64,000 nucleotides of DNA, taken from Betaproteobacteria bacterium HGW-Betaproteobacteria-22. Its GTDB lineage: Bacteria; Pseudomonadota; Gammaproteobacteria; Burkholderiales; Methylophilaceae. Below the pieces are notes generated by a model that had not been told where the DNA came from, ran no database searches, and saw only the letters and a program-made list of their open reading frames with translations. The DNA lies in assembly GCA_002842285.1 (NCBI GenBank), contig PHCJ01000001.1, positions 62,001-126,000 on the forward strand. Reading direction: 5' to 3'. Each line of letters begins with the position of its first letter. Within the stretch, counting starts at the first letter, position 1. This document shows positions 57,014-64,000 of this stretch, one piece after another. A program made the position numbers and the translations under genes.

Positions 57014-58066
57014 TTATTGACTTGCTTGCGCTGCGTTATCACTGACTTCAGTCAGATAGGGGTTAAAACTGTTATCGATCAAATCTTTCGCCTTGATTTT
57101 TCCCGGTTCCAACTGTCCATCTCTGACCAACCAGTCAATCCATTGCTCATATTGTTTCTCGGTAATTAAGCCACCCTTATCGGCGATGCCGGTACTCTTC
57201 CAAAACTGCACCAATCTGGCATCTTCATTGCGTCCACGCTTATTGATAATCGATGTAAATTTTGCGATTACTTCTTCTCGCGGGGTATTGCGCGCCCACT
57301 CAATCGCACGTGCTGTACCTTCTACAAATTGGCGTGTGGTATTAGGGTTGGCTGCCAGAAATTTTTTGGTTACCACATAATTACCCGCAGTAAAATCACC
57401 GAATAAATCAATGTCCGCAAATAGCTGGCGAATGCCACCGCGTGCTAAGGCTTTATCTTTAAGTATGCCGTTAAGCTGTGCCACATCAACCTGCCCTGCG
57501 CGCAAAGACTGCTCACTATTGACTGGCGGCAGTACAGTTAGCTCCACCTGCTCTACTTCATCTTTAGTTAGCCCATTACGATAGAGATACTCTTTAATAG
57601 TGAACTCTGAATGTGCGCCTAGCGTATTAACGGATATTTTTTTACCGATTAAATCGCGCGCGGTTTTAATTGGGCTATCTTCAGTGACAAAAAAAGCAAT
57701 TGCGGTGTTTTCATCACTGCCGTATGAGCCCACTAATGAAACGATATCTACGCCAGAAACCGCCAGCTTAACAATTGCGCCATTAAATGCTGTGGCAAAG
57801 TCTACATCACCTGTTGCAAGCGCTTGCAGATCTTGCGGGCCGCCAGTAATGCTGCCTACATAGTTGAGCTTTATATTTCCCAGGTAACCTAACTCTTCAG
57901 CAAGCTCGGGAAAGCTGACAAATCCACCTACCCACTGATAACGCAATTCTGTTTTTTCTTGTCCTGCAAGTTGGCTATTTTCCCCTTCACGTGCGCAACC
58001 CGACAAAGTAGCCACAAGCAGTGCAGTCAACAACATCAGTACAGACTTAAAATTAAAATAATTCAT
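57014..58066 (-). CDS. SsuA/TauA-like substrate-binding lipoprotein (set 2)
   Basis: A lipobox (LVATLSGCA, Cys at about 24) marks a membrane-anchored binding protein. The motifs FPELAEELGYL, GSITGGPQDLQALATGDVDF and SPIKTARDLIGKKISVNTLGAHSEF follow the same order as in the set-1 protein, with moderate identity by eye. This indicates a tandem duplication. The ligand remains unknown; sulfonate or a related compound is likely. Confidence 0.92.
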   Translation of the reverse strand: MNYFNFKSVLMLLTALLVATLSGCAREGENSQLAGQEKTELRYQWVGGFVSFPELAEELGYLGNIKLNYVGSITGGPQDLQALATGDVDFATAFNGAIVKLAVSGVDIVSLVGSYGSDENTAIAFFVTEDSPIKTARDLIGKKISVNTLGAHSEFTIKEYLYRNGLTKDEVEQVELTVLPPVNSEQSLRAGQVDVAQLNGILKDKALARGGIRQLFADIDLFGDFTAGNYVVTKKFLAANPNTTRQFVEGTARAIEWARNTPREEVIAKFTSIINKRGRNEDARLVQFWKSTGIADKGGLITEKQYEQWIDWLVRDGQLEPGKIKAKDLIDNSFNPYLTEVSDNAAQASQ

Positions 58067-58108
58067 ATTTCCCTTATTTATCAGATATTACAAAAATAAT
58101 CGTTGTCG

Positions 58109-58270
58109 CTATTTACGCGTATGCCCAAATAACTTCTTGCTATGATTCTGTGAATATAGATCATCAGCGCTGACTTGCTCGTTCCGAGTACAAGAAACAA
58201 CACTCAATACAACAAATAGTGCTAAATAAATGCCCATCACTATCCACTTGAATTTATTGAATGCATTCAT
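58109..58270 (-). CDS. Small lipoprotein (53 aa) inside the transport cluster
   Basis: From ATG 58270 (preceded by AAGGAGAGTTGAG) the peptide has one hydrophobic stretch ending in a lipobox-like VVSC and a short polar tail (TRNEQVSADDLYSQ...). An earlier ATG, eight codons upstream, lacks a good site. It lies between permease B and the set-2 binding protein. I recognise no family. It may be an accessory subunit or simply a short lipoprotein; the frame is short, so confidence is moderate. Confidence 0.6.
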   Translation of the reverse strand: MNAFNKFKWIVMGIYLALFVVLSVVSCTRNEQVSADDLYSQNHSKKLFGHTRK

Positions 58271-58293
58271 CTCAACTCTCCTTACAATTATCA

Positions 58294-59088
58294 TTAACGC
58301 TCAGCCCCACGCCAACGCAACAACCTTGCCTCCACTCGCGCTGCCAACCGGTTAAACAAAGCACCGATTAGGCCTATTATCAACATGCCAAAAATGATTA
58401 ATGGCACGTTAAACGCTTCACGACCGCGAATCACAATATTGCCTAAACCCACACCCCAGTTGGCAAGTAGCAACTCTGAACCAATCGTTGCCAGCCACGC
58501 ATAAATAAGGCCAAGCTGTAACCCAACGAAAATTTGAGGGGTGGCCGCAGGCAAAACCAGTTTATAAATAAGTTGGCTTTGGCTAAAACCATACACTTTA
58601 GCCACCTCTAGTTGACTCAATGTCACACTTCGAACCCCTTCAAATGTATTGAGTGCCACCGGGTAAAATGCTGCCAGCGAAATAAAGAGTATCTTTGCGC
58701 TGTTGTCATAGCCAAACCAGGTTGAAATCAGTGGCAGCCATGCAAATAATGAAATTTGCTTTAATGCATTAAAACTCGGGCCAAACAGGTGATCAAACCA
58801 GCGCGAAAAACCTAACGCCAAGCCGACCAAAATTCCCGCCGTACCGCCAATAACAAAGCCACTTAAGTTACGGAATAAACTTGCACCTAAGCCCGTAAAA
58901 AAATCTTCCGCAAACAACTGTTGCCAAGCGGTTTCAAGCACTGCATAAGGCGGTGGGATCAACTTTGGGTTCACCCAATTAAAGTAAGATGCAACAGACC
59001 ACAGCGCAACAAATGCAACAGGTAACACCCAACCCCGCCAATCACGTTGCTTAAAATAGCCAATCACTAAATTTGCTGAAATTGCCAT
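58294..59088 (-). CDS. ABC permease, SsuC-like (B)
   Basis: A six-helix permease with the EAA-like loop EVAKVYGFSQSQLIYKLVLPAATPQIFVGLQLGL. The start MAISANLVIG (59088) follows AGGAGACATG, so it begins 9 bp after the stop of permease A. An earlier ATG at 59118 overlaps that gene. It forms a pair with permease A (59097-59939), and the two may act as a heterodimer. Confidence 0.92.
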   Translation of the reverse strand: MAISANLVIGYFKQRDWRGWVLPVAFVALWSVASYFNWVNPKLIPPPYAVLETAWQQLFAEDFFTGLGASLFRNLSGFVIGGTAGILVGLALGFSRWFDHLFGPSFNALKQISLFAWLPLISTWFGYDNSAKILFISLAAFYPVALNTFEGVRSVTLSQLEVAKVYGFSQSQLIYKLVLPAATPQIFVGLQLGLIYAWLATIGSELLLANWGVGLGNIVIRGREAFNVPLIIFGMLIIGLIGALFNRLAARVEARLLRWRGAER

Positions 59089-59096
59089 CATGTCTC

Positions 59097-59939
59097 CTAA
59101 AATGCGCTGCGGCGCCATGTTTGCAAGCGTGATTCAATGAAGCGCAAGGTGAAATCTAAAACCACGCCCACCAAACCGATGACGATGATGCCGATAAACA
59201 CAATATCCATCTGCAAAAGCTGGCGACCCCACACCATGAGATACCCGATGCCTTCACTGGAGGCGAGCAACTCAACAAATACCAGCGATAACCATGCCTG
59301 CATTACCCCTTGGCGCACTCCGCTAAAGATTGCAGGTAGCGCAGCAGGCAATGCAATTCTTAATAGTGTTTGCTGATAACTAAAACCATATACCTTGCCT
59401 ACTTCAAACAATGCAGGCGGCACGCTTCTGATGCCTTTATAGGTACTCACCGTCACTGGCACCACAACGGCGAGTGAAATCGCAGCAATTTTCAAACCTT
59501 CGTCAATCCCTAAAAATATCATGAGTAATGGAATCCAACCCACTACAGGAAACTGTGAAACTACATCAAATGTCGGGTAGATATAAGCATAAGCACGCTT
59601 GGATAAACCAATAGCAAACCCAATTAACAAACCAGCACTACCACCGATCAAAACACTCCAGGCGATACGTTTAAGGCTAACCCACAGATTGACAGTTAAA
59701 TCACCGCTATCGATTAACTCCCAAAATGTCTGCCACACCAAGCTAGGTGGTGGCAAAATCTGCACTGGTAACCAATTTTGTTCAAACGCCAATTGCCACA
59801 ACGCCAACACGATTAGCGGAAATATAAATCCCGTGACGACAATGCCAGAATGCCCTAATAATTTACGCACAGTTGCGACTACACGTGTTAGCCAAGTCCA
59901 ATCATGCGTAATTTTTAATGTCTGTGTATGACTACTCAT
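59097..59939 (-). CDS. ABC permease, SsuC-like (A)
   Basis: The 280-residue permease has about six helices and the loop EVGKVYGFSYQQTLLRIALPAALPAIFSGVRQGV. It overlaps the MFS gene upstream by 4 bases and is followed closely by permease B. No ATPase or binding protein is directly next to the pair; they probably use the ATPases and binding proteins elsewhere in the cluster. Confidence 0.92.
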   Translation of the reverse strand: MSSHTQTLKITHDWTWLTRVVATVRKLLGHSGIVVTGFIFPLIVLALWQLAFEQNWLPVQILPPPSLVWQTFWELIDSGDLTVNLWVSLKRIAWSVLIGGSAGLLIGFAIGLSKRAYAYIYPTFDVVSQFPVVGWIPLLMIFLGIDEGLKIAAISLAVVVPVTVSTYKGIRSVPPALFEVGKVYGFSYQQTLLRIALPAALPAIFSGVRQGVMQAWLSLVFVELLASSEGIGYLMVWGRQLLQMDIVFIGIIVIGLVGVVLDFTLRFIESRLQTWRRSAF

Positions 59940-61183
59940 ATTTCACTTTCTATTTCAGGTAAAACATTCAACACCACAGGCTCGGCCTGTTTAAAATCCG
60001 GTAAATCGCGGATATACCAAATCAACCATAAAAACACCAAGCCCATTGGCAAAAACAATGACTGCAAGCCAAAAAAATGGCCAATCCAGCCGCCTAACAA
60101 ACTGCCAAAAAAACCGCCAGAAGGACCAACCAAAGCGGTTAATCCAGAAACTCTGCCTGTGCCATGCTGCTTACCTGCCTGCGCATACATCGTAAAATTC
60201 ACTATGTGCAGCATGCCTAACCCAACCGCCAAACCTAACGAGCCCACCCACAACGCAAGTTTCCAGTCAGGTATTGCTAAAACCAGCAGCGCGCATGCAG
60301 CAATAGCAAAACTCACCCGATAAAACACCTTATGTCCCCAATGCGTGATCAAGACGCCGGTGGTAAATAAAGTTGCCACAAAAACGGCGCCATGCGCGGT
60401 TAATAACCCGGCGGCTGCCGGCGCACTAAAGCCATAATCCTGAATGGCAATGACCACAATAAAAAAGCCAAAAAACGCCATCACTGAATGATTCAAAAAC
60501 TCAATGATGCTGGTGCGCTTTAAAATCAGATCCTCTCTTAGCAGTGATAACTGCGATTTAATTTCCTGCCATTCCAGCTTAGGCGCATGTGCCTGATCAG
60601 AACGAAAACTACTTAACGCCAAAGGTGCTAACAATATCGTGATTAAAAAGCTCGCCGCTATGACAAAAAAAGTGCTGACATAACCGTAAGATTCAATTAA
60701 AAATGCGGCAACTACCGGGCCTAGTAAAAAAAAGCCCATCATGTGAATCCCTCTAAACCAGCCAGCCTTTGCATTCCCTAACATCTCAAGCTGTTGCATA
60801 AACACACTATTGAGCGAAATAAATCTGAACGGCATACAAAAACTTACCAATACCGTACAGAAAATTAAATACTCGGCATTTCTCACCAAGGGCGTCACTG
60901 CATAAATAATGCCGCCTAAAAAACTGCCGATTACAAATAATCGTAATGGGTGATATTTATGAATCAAAATCCCCACGGGCAAACTCATCAACAAAATGCC
61001 TACACTTTGCGCACTGGCGATCACACCTAACTGAAACTCACTGACTTTCAGATCTACGGCATAAAGTGTCGTGGCCAAACGCGCAATACCAATGCCGAGG
61101 CCTGCAAAGCTTGTAAGTAAAACAAACCCTAAAATAAACTTTAACTTTTCAGAGAAAGGACGCGATAGCAATAACTCACGCAT
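59936..61183 (-). CDS. Major facilitator superfamily carrier
   Basis: This 12-helix MFS protein of 415 residues has LGIGIARLATTLYAVDLKVSEFQLGVIASAQSVGILLMSLPVGILIHKYHPL in helices 1-2 (a DRxGRR-like loop replaced by HKYHPL) and no further substrate clue. It overlaps permease A by 4 bases and is 172 bp after the third binding protein. It may export a product of sulfonate breakdown such as sulfite or an organic leftover. This is speculative. Confidence 0.85.
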   Translation of the reverse strand: MRELLLSRPFSEKLKFILGFVLLTSFAGLGIGIARLATTLYAVDLKVSEFQLGVIASAQSVGILLMSLPVGILIHKYHPLRLFVIGSFLGGIIYAVTPLVRNAEYLIFCTVLVSFCMPFRFISLNSVFMQQLEMLGNAKAGWFRGIHMMGFFLLGPVVAAFLIESYGYVSTFFVIAASFLITILLAPLALSSFRSDQAHAPKLEWQEIKSQLSLLREDLILKRTSIIEFLNHSVMAFFGFFIVVIAIQDYGFSAPAAAGLLTAHGAVFVATLFTTGVLITHWGHKVFYRVSFAIAACALLVLAIPDWKLALWVGSLGLAVGLGMLHIVNFTMYAQAGKQHGTGRVSGLTALVGPSGGFFGSLLGGWIGHFFGLQSLFLPMGLVFLWLIWYIRDLPDFKQAEPVVLNVLPEIESEI

Positions 61184-61270
61184 GCTGACGCCCTAACCTA
61201 ACCATAAAACACAACACCACCGCTAAAACTTGCATTCAAATCCTTTGATAAAGCACAATAAAAACTCACA

Positions 61271-61332
61271 CACTACTTAAAACACTTTAAATAAAATATT
61301 TTAAGTAGTGCCAAACCAAATGGCTTGGCACT
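61271..61332 (-). promoter_or_regulatory. Two overlapping, mutually exclusive hairpins between the SBP and MFS genes
   Basis: Arms CACTACTTAAAA/TTTTAAGTAGTG (61271-61282 and 61299-61310, perfect 12 bp) share AGTG with a second hairpin AGTGCCAA/TTGGCACT (61307-61314 and 61325-61332). They cannot both form. Neither has a strong T-run. They lie in the minus-strand transcript between the third binding-protein gene and the MFS gene and may set the ratio of the two products. Confidence 0.6.
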
Positions 61333-61355
61333 GACTCATTTAAAACAACGACTGA

Positions 61356-62432
61356 TTACTTCTTGCCATCTTTACGGTTACCTTGTGCATCAAGCTCTGG
61401 CCAAAAACCTTCAAGATTCAATTCTTTTAATGCCGTGTTGAGATACTTGGGTTCAAGCCAGCTATCTACATCTACATCTTTACGAATCAGCTTGAACTCT
61501 TTAGCTTCTGCTGCTGATTGCTTCATAGAGGCAATATAGTTCTCATCTAACAGTGGAGAATGACGCTCTTTTAAGTCGTAGCCTTCCCAATCTTTTTTCC
61601 AATCGAGGTATGGCACACCAGATTGCGCCCACAATTTATACTGTGCTTCACGGTTTTCTTCCAGTGAGTTCCAGTGTGCCTGCTTGATTAAAGCGGTAGT
61701 GACACGTTGCACGATGTGCGGGTATTTTTTCTCAAACTCTTCGCCTACCCAGAATGTTAGCGGTGCGACTAAAGTTTTATCGTCACGAATCTCTAAAATA
61801 CGTTTAGCAACGCCACGCGCTTCTAATGTCCAGGGGCTTGTAATCGTGCCATCAATATCACCTGTAGATAAGGAGGTTCTTGAAGAGAACTGATCTTGAC
61901 TAATGACGCGAAAATCGCTCTCTTTCAAGCCATATTTTTTAAACAAACGACTTTGCTGAAGTTGCAGCGCCGTGCCTTTAAAGGTTGAAATGGTTTTACC
62001 TTTCAAGTCAGCAAGAGATTTAGCTTGTGAGTCTGCTGGCACCACAAAATAAAGGGGGCCAAAACGGCCTGCTGCAAAAATCACCTTATGTTTCAAGCCT
62101 GTTGAACGCCCGATAATCGCAGGCAAGTCACCATGCCAACCAAAATCCACTTGGTTATTAGAGAAAGCTTCGTTTGTGGCAGGACCAGCACCTGGGAATA
62201 AACGCCACACTACTTTAATACCGTCTTTTTTAAATTCATCTTCTAACACGCCTCGTAAGTGCGCGGTTGTCACCGATGAATAACCAACTTTAGGCTTACC
62301 GCCAACGCCCGCTGAAGAAATGCCGATACGAATTTCTTTTGGGTTATCTTCTGCCGAGGCTGTAATCGGCAGCGCTAAAAATGCAGTACTGGCAGCTACG
62401 GCCAATACCCAGTTAAATAATGCTTTTTTCAT
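61356..62432 (-). CDS. SsuA-like periplasmic binding protein (set 3)
   Basis: A cleavable signal peptide (1-27, ending ITASA) replaces the lipobox of the other two binding proteins. Motifs are IRIGISSAGVGGKPKVGYSSVTTAHLRG, SNNQVDFGWHGDLPAIIGRSTGLKHKVI, SLADLKGKTISTFKGTALQLQ and EKKYPHIVQRVTTALI, as in aliphatic sulfonate binding proteins. It is 52 bp after the porin gene. It is not obviously a paralogue of the two lipoprotein SBPs. Confidence 0.93.
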   Translation of the reverse strand: MKKALFNWVLAVAASTAFLALPITASAEDNPKEIRIGISSAGVGGKPKVGYSSVTTAHLRGVLEDEFKKDGIKVVWRLFPGAGPATNEAFSNNQVDFGWHGDLPAIIGRSTGLKHKVIFAAGRFGPLYFVVPADSQAKSLADLKGKTISTFKGTALQLQQSRLFKKYGLKESDFRVISQDQFSSRTSLSTGDIDGTITSPWTLEARGVAKRILEIRDDKTLVAPLTFWVGEEFEKKYPHIVQRVTTALIKQAHWNSLEENREAQYKLWAQSGVPYLDWKKDWEGYDLKERHSPLLDENYIASMKQSAAEAKEFKLIRKDVDVDSWLEPKYLNTALKELNLEGFWPELDAQGNRKDGKK

Positions 62433-62484
62433 GTTTTACTTCCTTTAAATATTAAAATTCAAATTTCTCATCAATACTAAGCAC

Positions 62485-63927
62485 TTAGAACGTGTATTGA
62501 AATTGCGCTTGCAGTTCAGTAAAGTCTTTACGTTTTGCACCAGTTAGCGTTTTTTCAGTTTCATAATTCCAGTGGTTAATACCTACTTGTAACTTAGTGG
62601 TTTGTGCAAAGAACCAGTTAACGCCCAAGGTATTCACTGTTACAGTGTCGTCACCCTTACCACGTGAACCACCTAAGGTTACGTTGCTATCATTTGGGTT
62701 AAAGTAGTCATAGCGGTAAAACGGCTGTATAGATTGCGGATGCCAGTCATCAAACTTGGCCACTGATTTAATGCTGTTATAGAACTGGTCACCAAAGGTA
62801 TAGAACAAGGTAAGGGTATGACCTTTAGACTTAGCCTCTTTGGTGGTGTTGGTAGCACCCACTTGAAAGTCATCACGCCCTTGAATGTACTCATAAGTCA
62901 CACCATAAGGGGCATGGTTATAGTAAATATCAAAGCCATAACGATCATTTTTGCCATGGCTATCAACATTAGTTCCCGCTAACTGTACGTTTTTATCACC
63001 CTTATAGAATGACGCACCTGCCTTTAACTCACGCAACCAGCTGTTATAAGCGACAGGTAAGGTAAATGCTGCGCGACCTATAATCGCTTTGTTATTGTTG
63101 TCATCTACTTTGTTTGAAACATTGCCATTCACCACACCTAATGCGTATTCAGCCAGAGGTGCACGATAGTTAGCGCCGTAATCTACAAAAGGTGCAACAT
63201 CACCGCGAATCACAGCACCAACCTGACGCGTAAACAAACCTAAGCGGCCTGAGGCTTGAGAGACATTGATGGTTGGTCGCAAATCTTCAGGTGATTGCGC
63301 TTCTTGACCAAATGGCAGCAACTGTTGACCAAAAGTTACATTAAATCTTGGAATCTCTGGGCCACCGTTGGTTGAGGTAAAGTTGTAGCGTAAAAATGCA
63401 TCCGCTAAGTTAAGGTCACTAGTTGCACCAGCAGTAGCGCGCTTACTATAAGTAAATGAAAATTGGTAATCCAGGTTTTTACCATCTACATAATCACGAT
63501 ACAAATTACCGCGCACACCAAGCAATGCGGTTGGCACGTCAAAGGTGCTTGAGCGATTGGAAGTAGGCGCTGGATTGCCAGCCGTTGTACCCTCATTTTG
63601 TGCCTGCGCACGCACCTGCACTACGCCGAATAACGTAGAGTCGCGTGTTGATTTAATGGTGCTTCTTTCACGTAAACGTGATTCATCGTATTTATAGTTT
63701 TCCAAGTCTGCGCGTACACCTTCAACATCATCTTGCGTCGCTATGTTTTCAGGTACGGCTACTTTTTGTGACTGCACTTGCTGCTTTAACGATTCAACAG
63801 TTTTTTGTAAGGCCTCAAGCTGCTTTTCCAGCTCTTCATTTGTGGCAGCGAAGGCACTACTAGCCCCCGCTGATAACACCAACAAAGCGCCTGTGACTGC
63901 TTTTGCTAATTTATAGTTATGTTTCAA
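62485..63927 (-). CDS. Outer-membrane porin with N-terminal coiled coil
   Basis: A signal peptide (1-27, ending AFA) is followed by a coiled coil (about 30-60, NEELEKQLEALQKTVESLKQQVQ). A beta-barrel of about 16 strands follows and ends in Phe (LQAQFQYTF), as in outer-membrane porins of the OprO/OprP or FmdC type. It starts the sulfonate-type run and may admit the sulfur source through the outer membrane. Substrate specificity is not visible. Confidence 0.88.
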   Translation of the reverse strand: MKHNYKLAKAVTGALLVLSAGASSAFAATNEELEKQLEALQKTVESLKQQVQSQKVAVPENIATQDDVEGVRADLENYKYDESRLRERSTIKSTRDSTLFGVVQVRAQAQNEGTTAGNPAPTSNRSSTFDVPTALLGVRGNLYRDYVDGKNLDYQFSFTYSKRATAGATSDLNLADAFLRYNFTSTNGGPEIPRFNVTFGQQLLPFGQEAQSPEDLRPTINVSQASGRLGLFTRQVGAVIRGDVAPFVDYGANYRAPLAEYALGVVNGNVSNKVDDNNNKAIIGRAAFTLPVAYNSWLRELKAGASFYKGDKNVQLAGTNVDSHGKNDRYGFDIYYNHAPYGVTYEYIQGRDDFQVGATNTTKEAKSKGHTLTLFYTFGDQFYNSIKSVAKFDDWHPQSIQPFYRYDYFNPNDSNVTLGGSRGKGDDTVTVNTLGVNWFFAQTTKLQVGINHWNYETEKTLTGAKRKDFTELQAQFQYTF

Positions 63928-63954
63928 AACTCATTCCCTTTCTTGCGGTTGTTT

Positions 63955-63982
63955 GCAGGGCGCTTAAGCCCTGCGGTTTTTT
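63955..63982 (+). terminator. Terminator-like hairpin in the porin leader region
   Basis: GCAGGGC/GCCCTGC (63955-63961 and 63968-63974) is followed on the plus strand by GGTTTTTT. No plus-strand gene is seen here. It may end a transcript from beyond the window or be a leader hairpin of the minus-strand porin gene. Confidence 0.6.
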
Positions 63983-64000
63983 AAAAAAATTATGCGGCCT

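Overview
The window is about 64 kb of chromosome from a Gram-negative betaproteobacterium. I place it in the Methylophilaceae (Methylotenera/Methylophilus type). That placement is an inference from gene content and order (rplU-rpmA-obgE-proB; pilD-coaE-zapD-yacG; a Nudix-ThiE fusion; a fused DUF3683-type FAD/Fe-S oxidoreductase), moderate G+C and AT-rich spacers. No rRNA operon, insertion sequence or CRISPR array was seen.

Positions 1-43.9 kb are mostly housekeeping and ordinary accessory genes. In order: the 5' part of ribF with murJ; rpsT; purK-purE-proB-obgE-rpmA-rplU; ispB; pilD-coaE-zapD-yacG and a periplasmic copper chaperone; the Nudix-ThiE fusion and argJ; a SUKH-like gene; cysS; a TPR protein, an L,D-transpeptidase, two cyclophilins and lpxH; a signalling block (HD-GYP, FHA, PP2C) beside nusB-ribH; an OFA-type MFS carrier; phoB and phoR, separated by a 349-bp spacer and with a three-repeat Pho box in front of phoB; a 1289-residue FAD/Fe-S oxidoreductase; a TlpA-like thioredoxin and HemJ; a TetR regulator; a PfkB kinase; an OlsB/OlsA-like pair that may make ornithine lipids; apaH; and a di-haem cytochrome c.

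Positions 44.0-45.3 kb are a small scar of mobile DNA beside a tRNA-Arg(CCG). A tyrosine-recombinase 3' fragment has lost one base exactly in its catalytic Tyr codon. Next to it lies what looks like an orphan integron gene cassette: a 79-residue membrane-protein gene followed by an attC-like element, with a second, weaker attC-like element on its other side.

Positions 45.3-64 kb form a sulfur-acquisition region. Small yezD-like and DUF2325 genes are followed, on the minus strand, by a cysE - family 2A encapsulin - encapsulin-targeted cysteine desulfurase operon. This should make O-acetylserine for cysteine synthesis and pack a SufS-like desulfurase into a protein shell. A terminator with an alternative upstream pairing partner lies in the cysE leader and suggests attenuation. 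Upstream of it is a 14-gene minus-strand run with a porin, three SsuA/TauA-like binding proteins, three permeases, two ATPases, an MFS carrier, a small lipoprotein, a Mop/TOBE protein, a Tat-exported dienelactone-hydrolase-like enzyme and an ABC exporter. Together these look like uptake of organosulfur compounds feeding cysteine and a shell-bound sulfur store. The substrate is inferred.

A family of short dispersed intergenic repeats (around 2.8, 12.7, 29.3, 40.3 and 50.2 kb) is the main unexplained small-scale structure.
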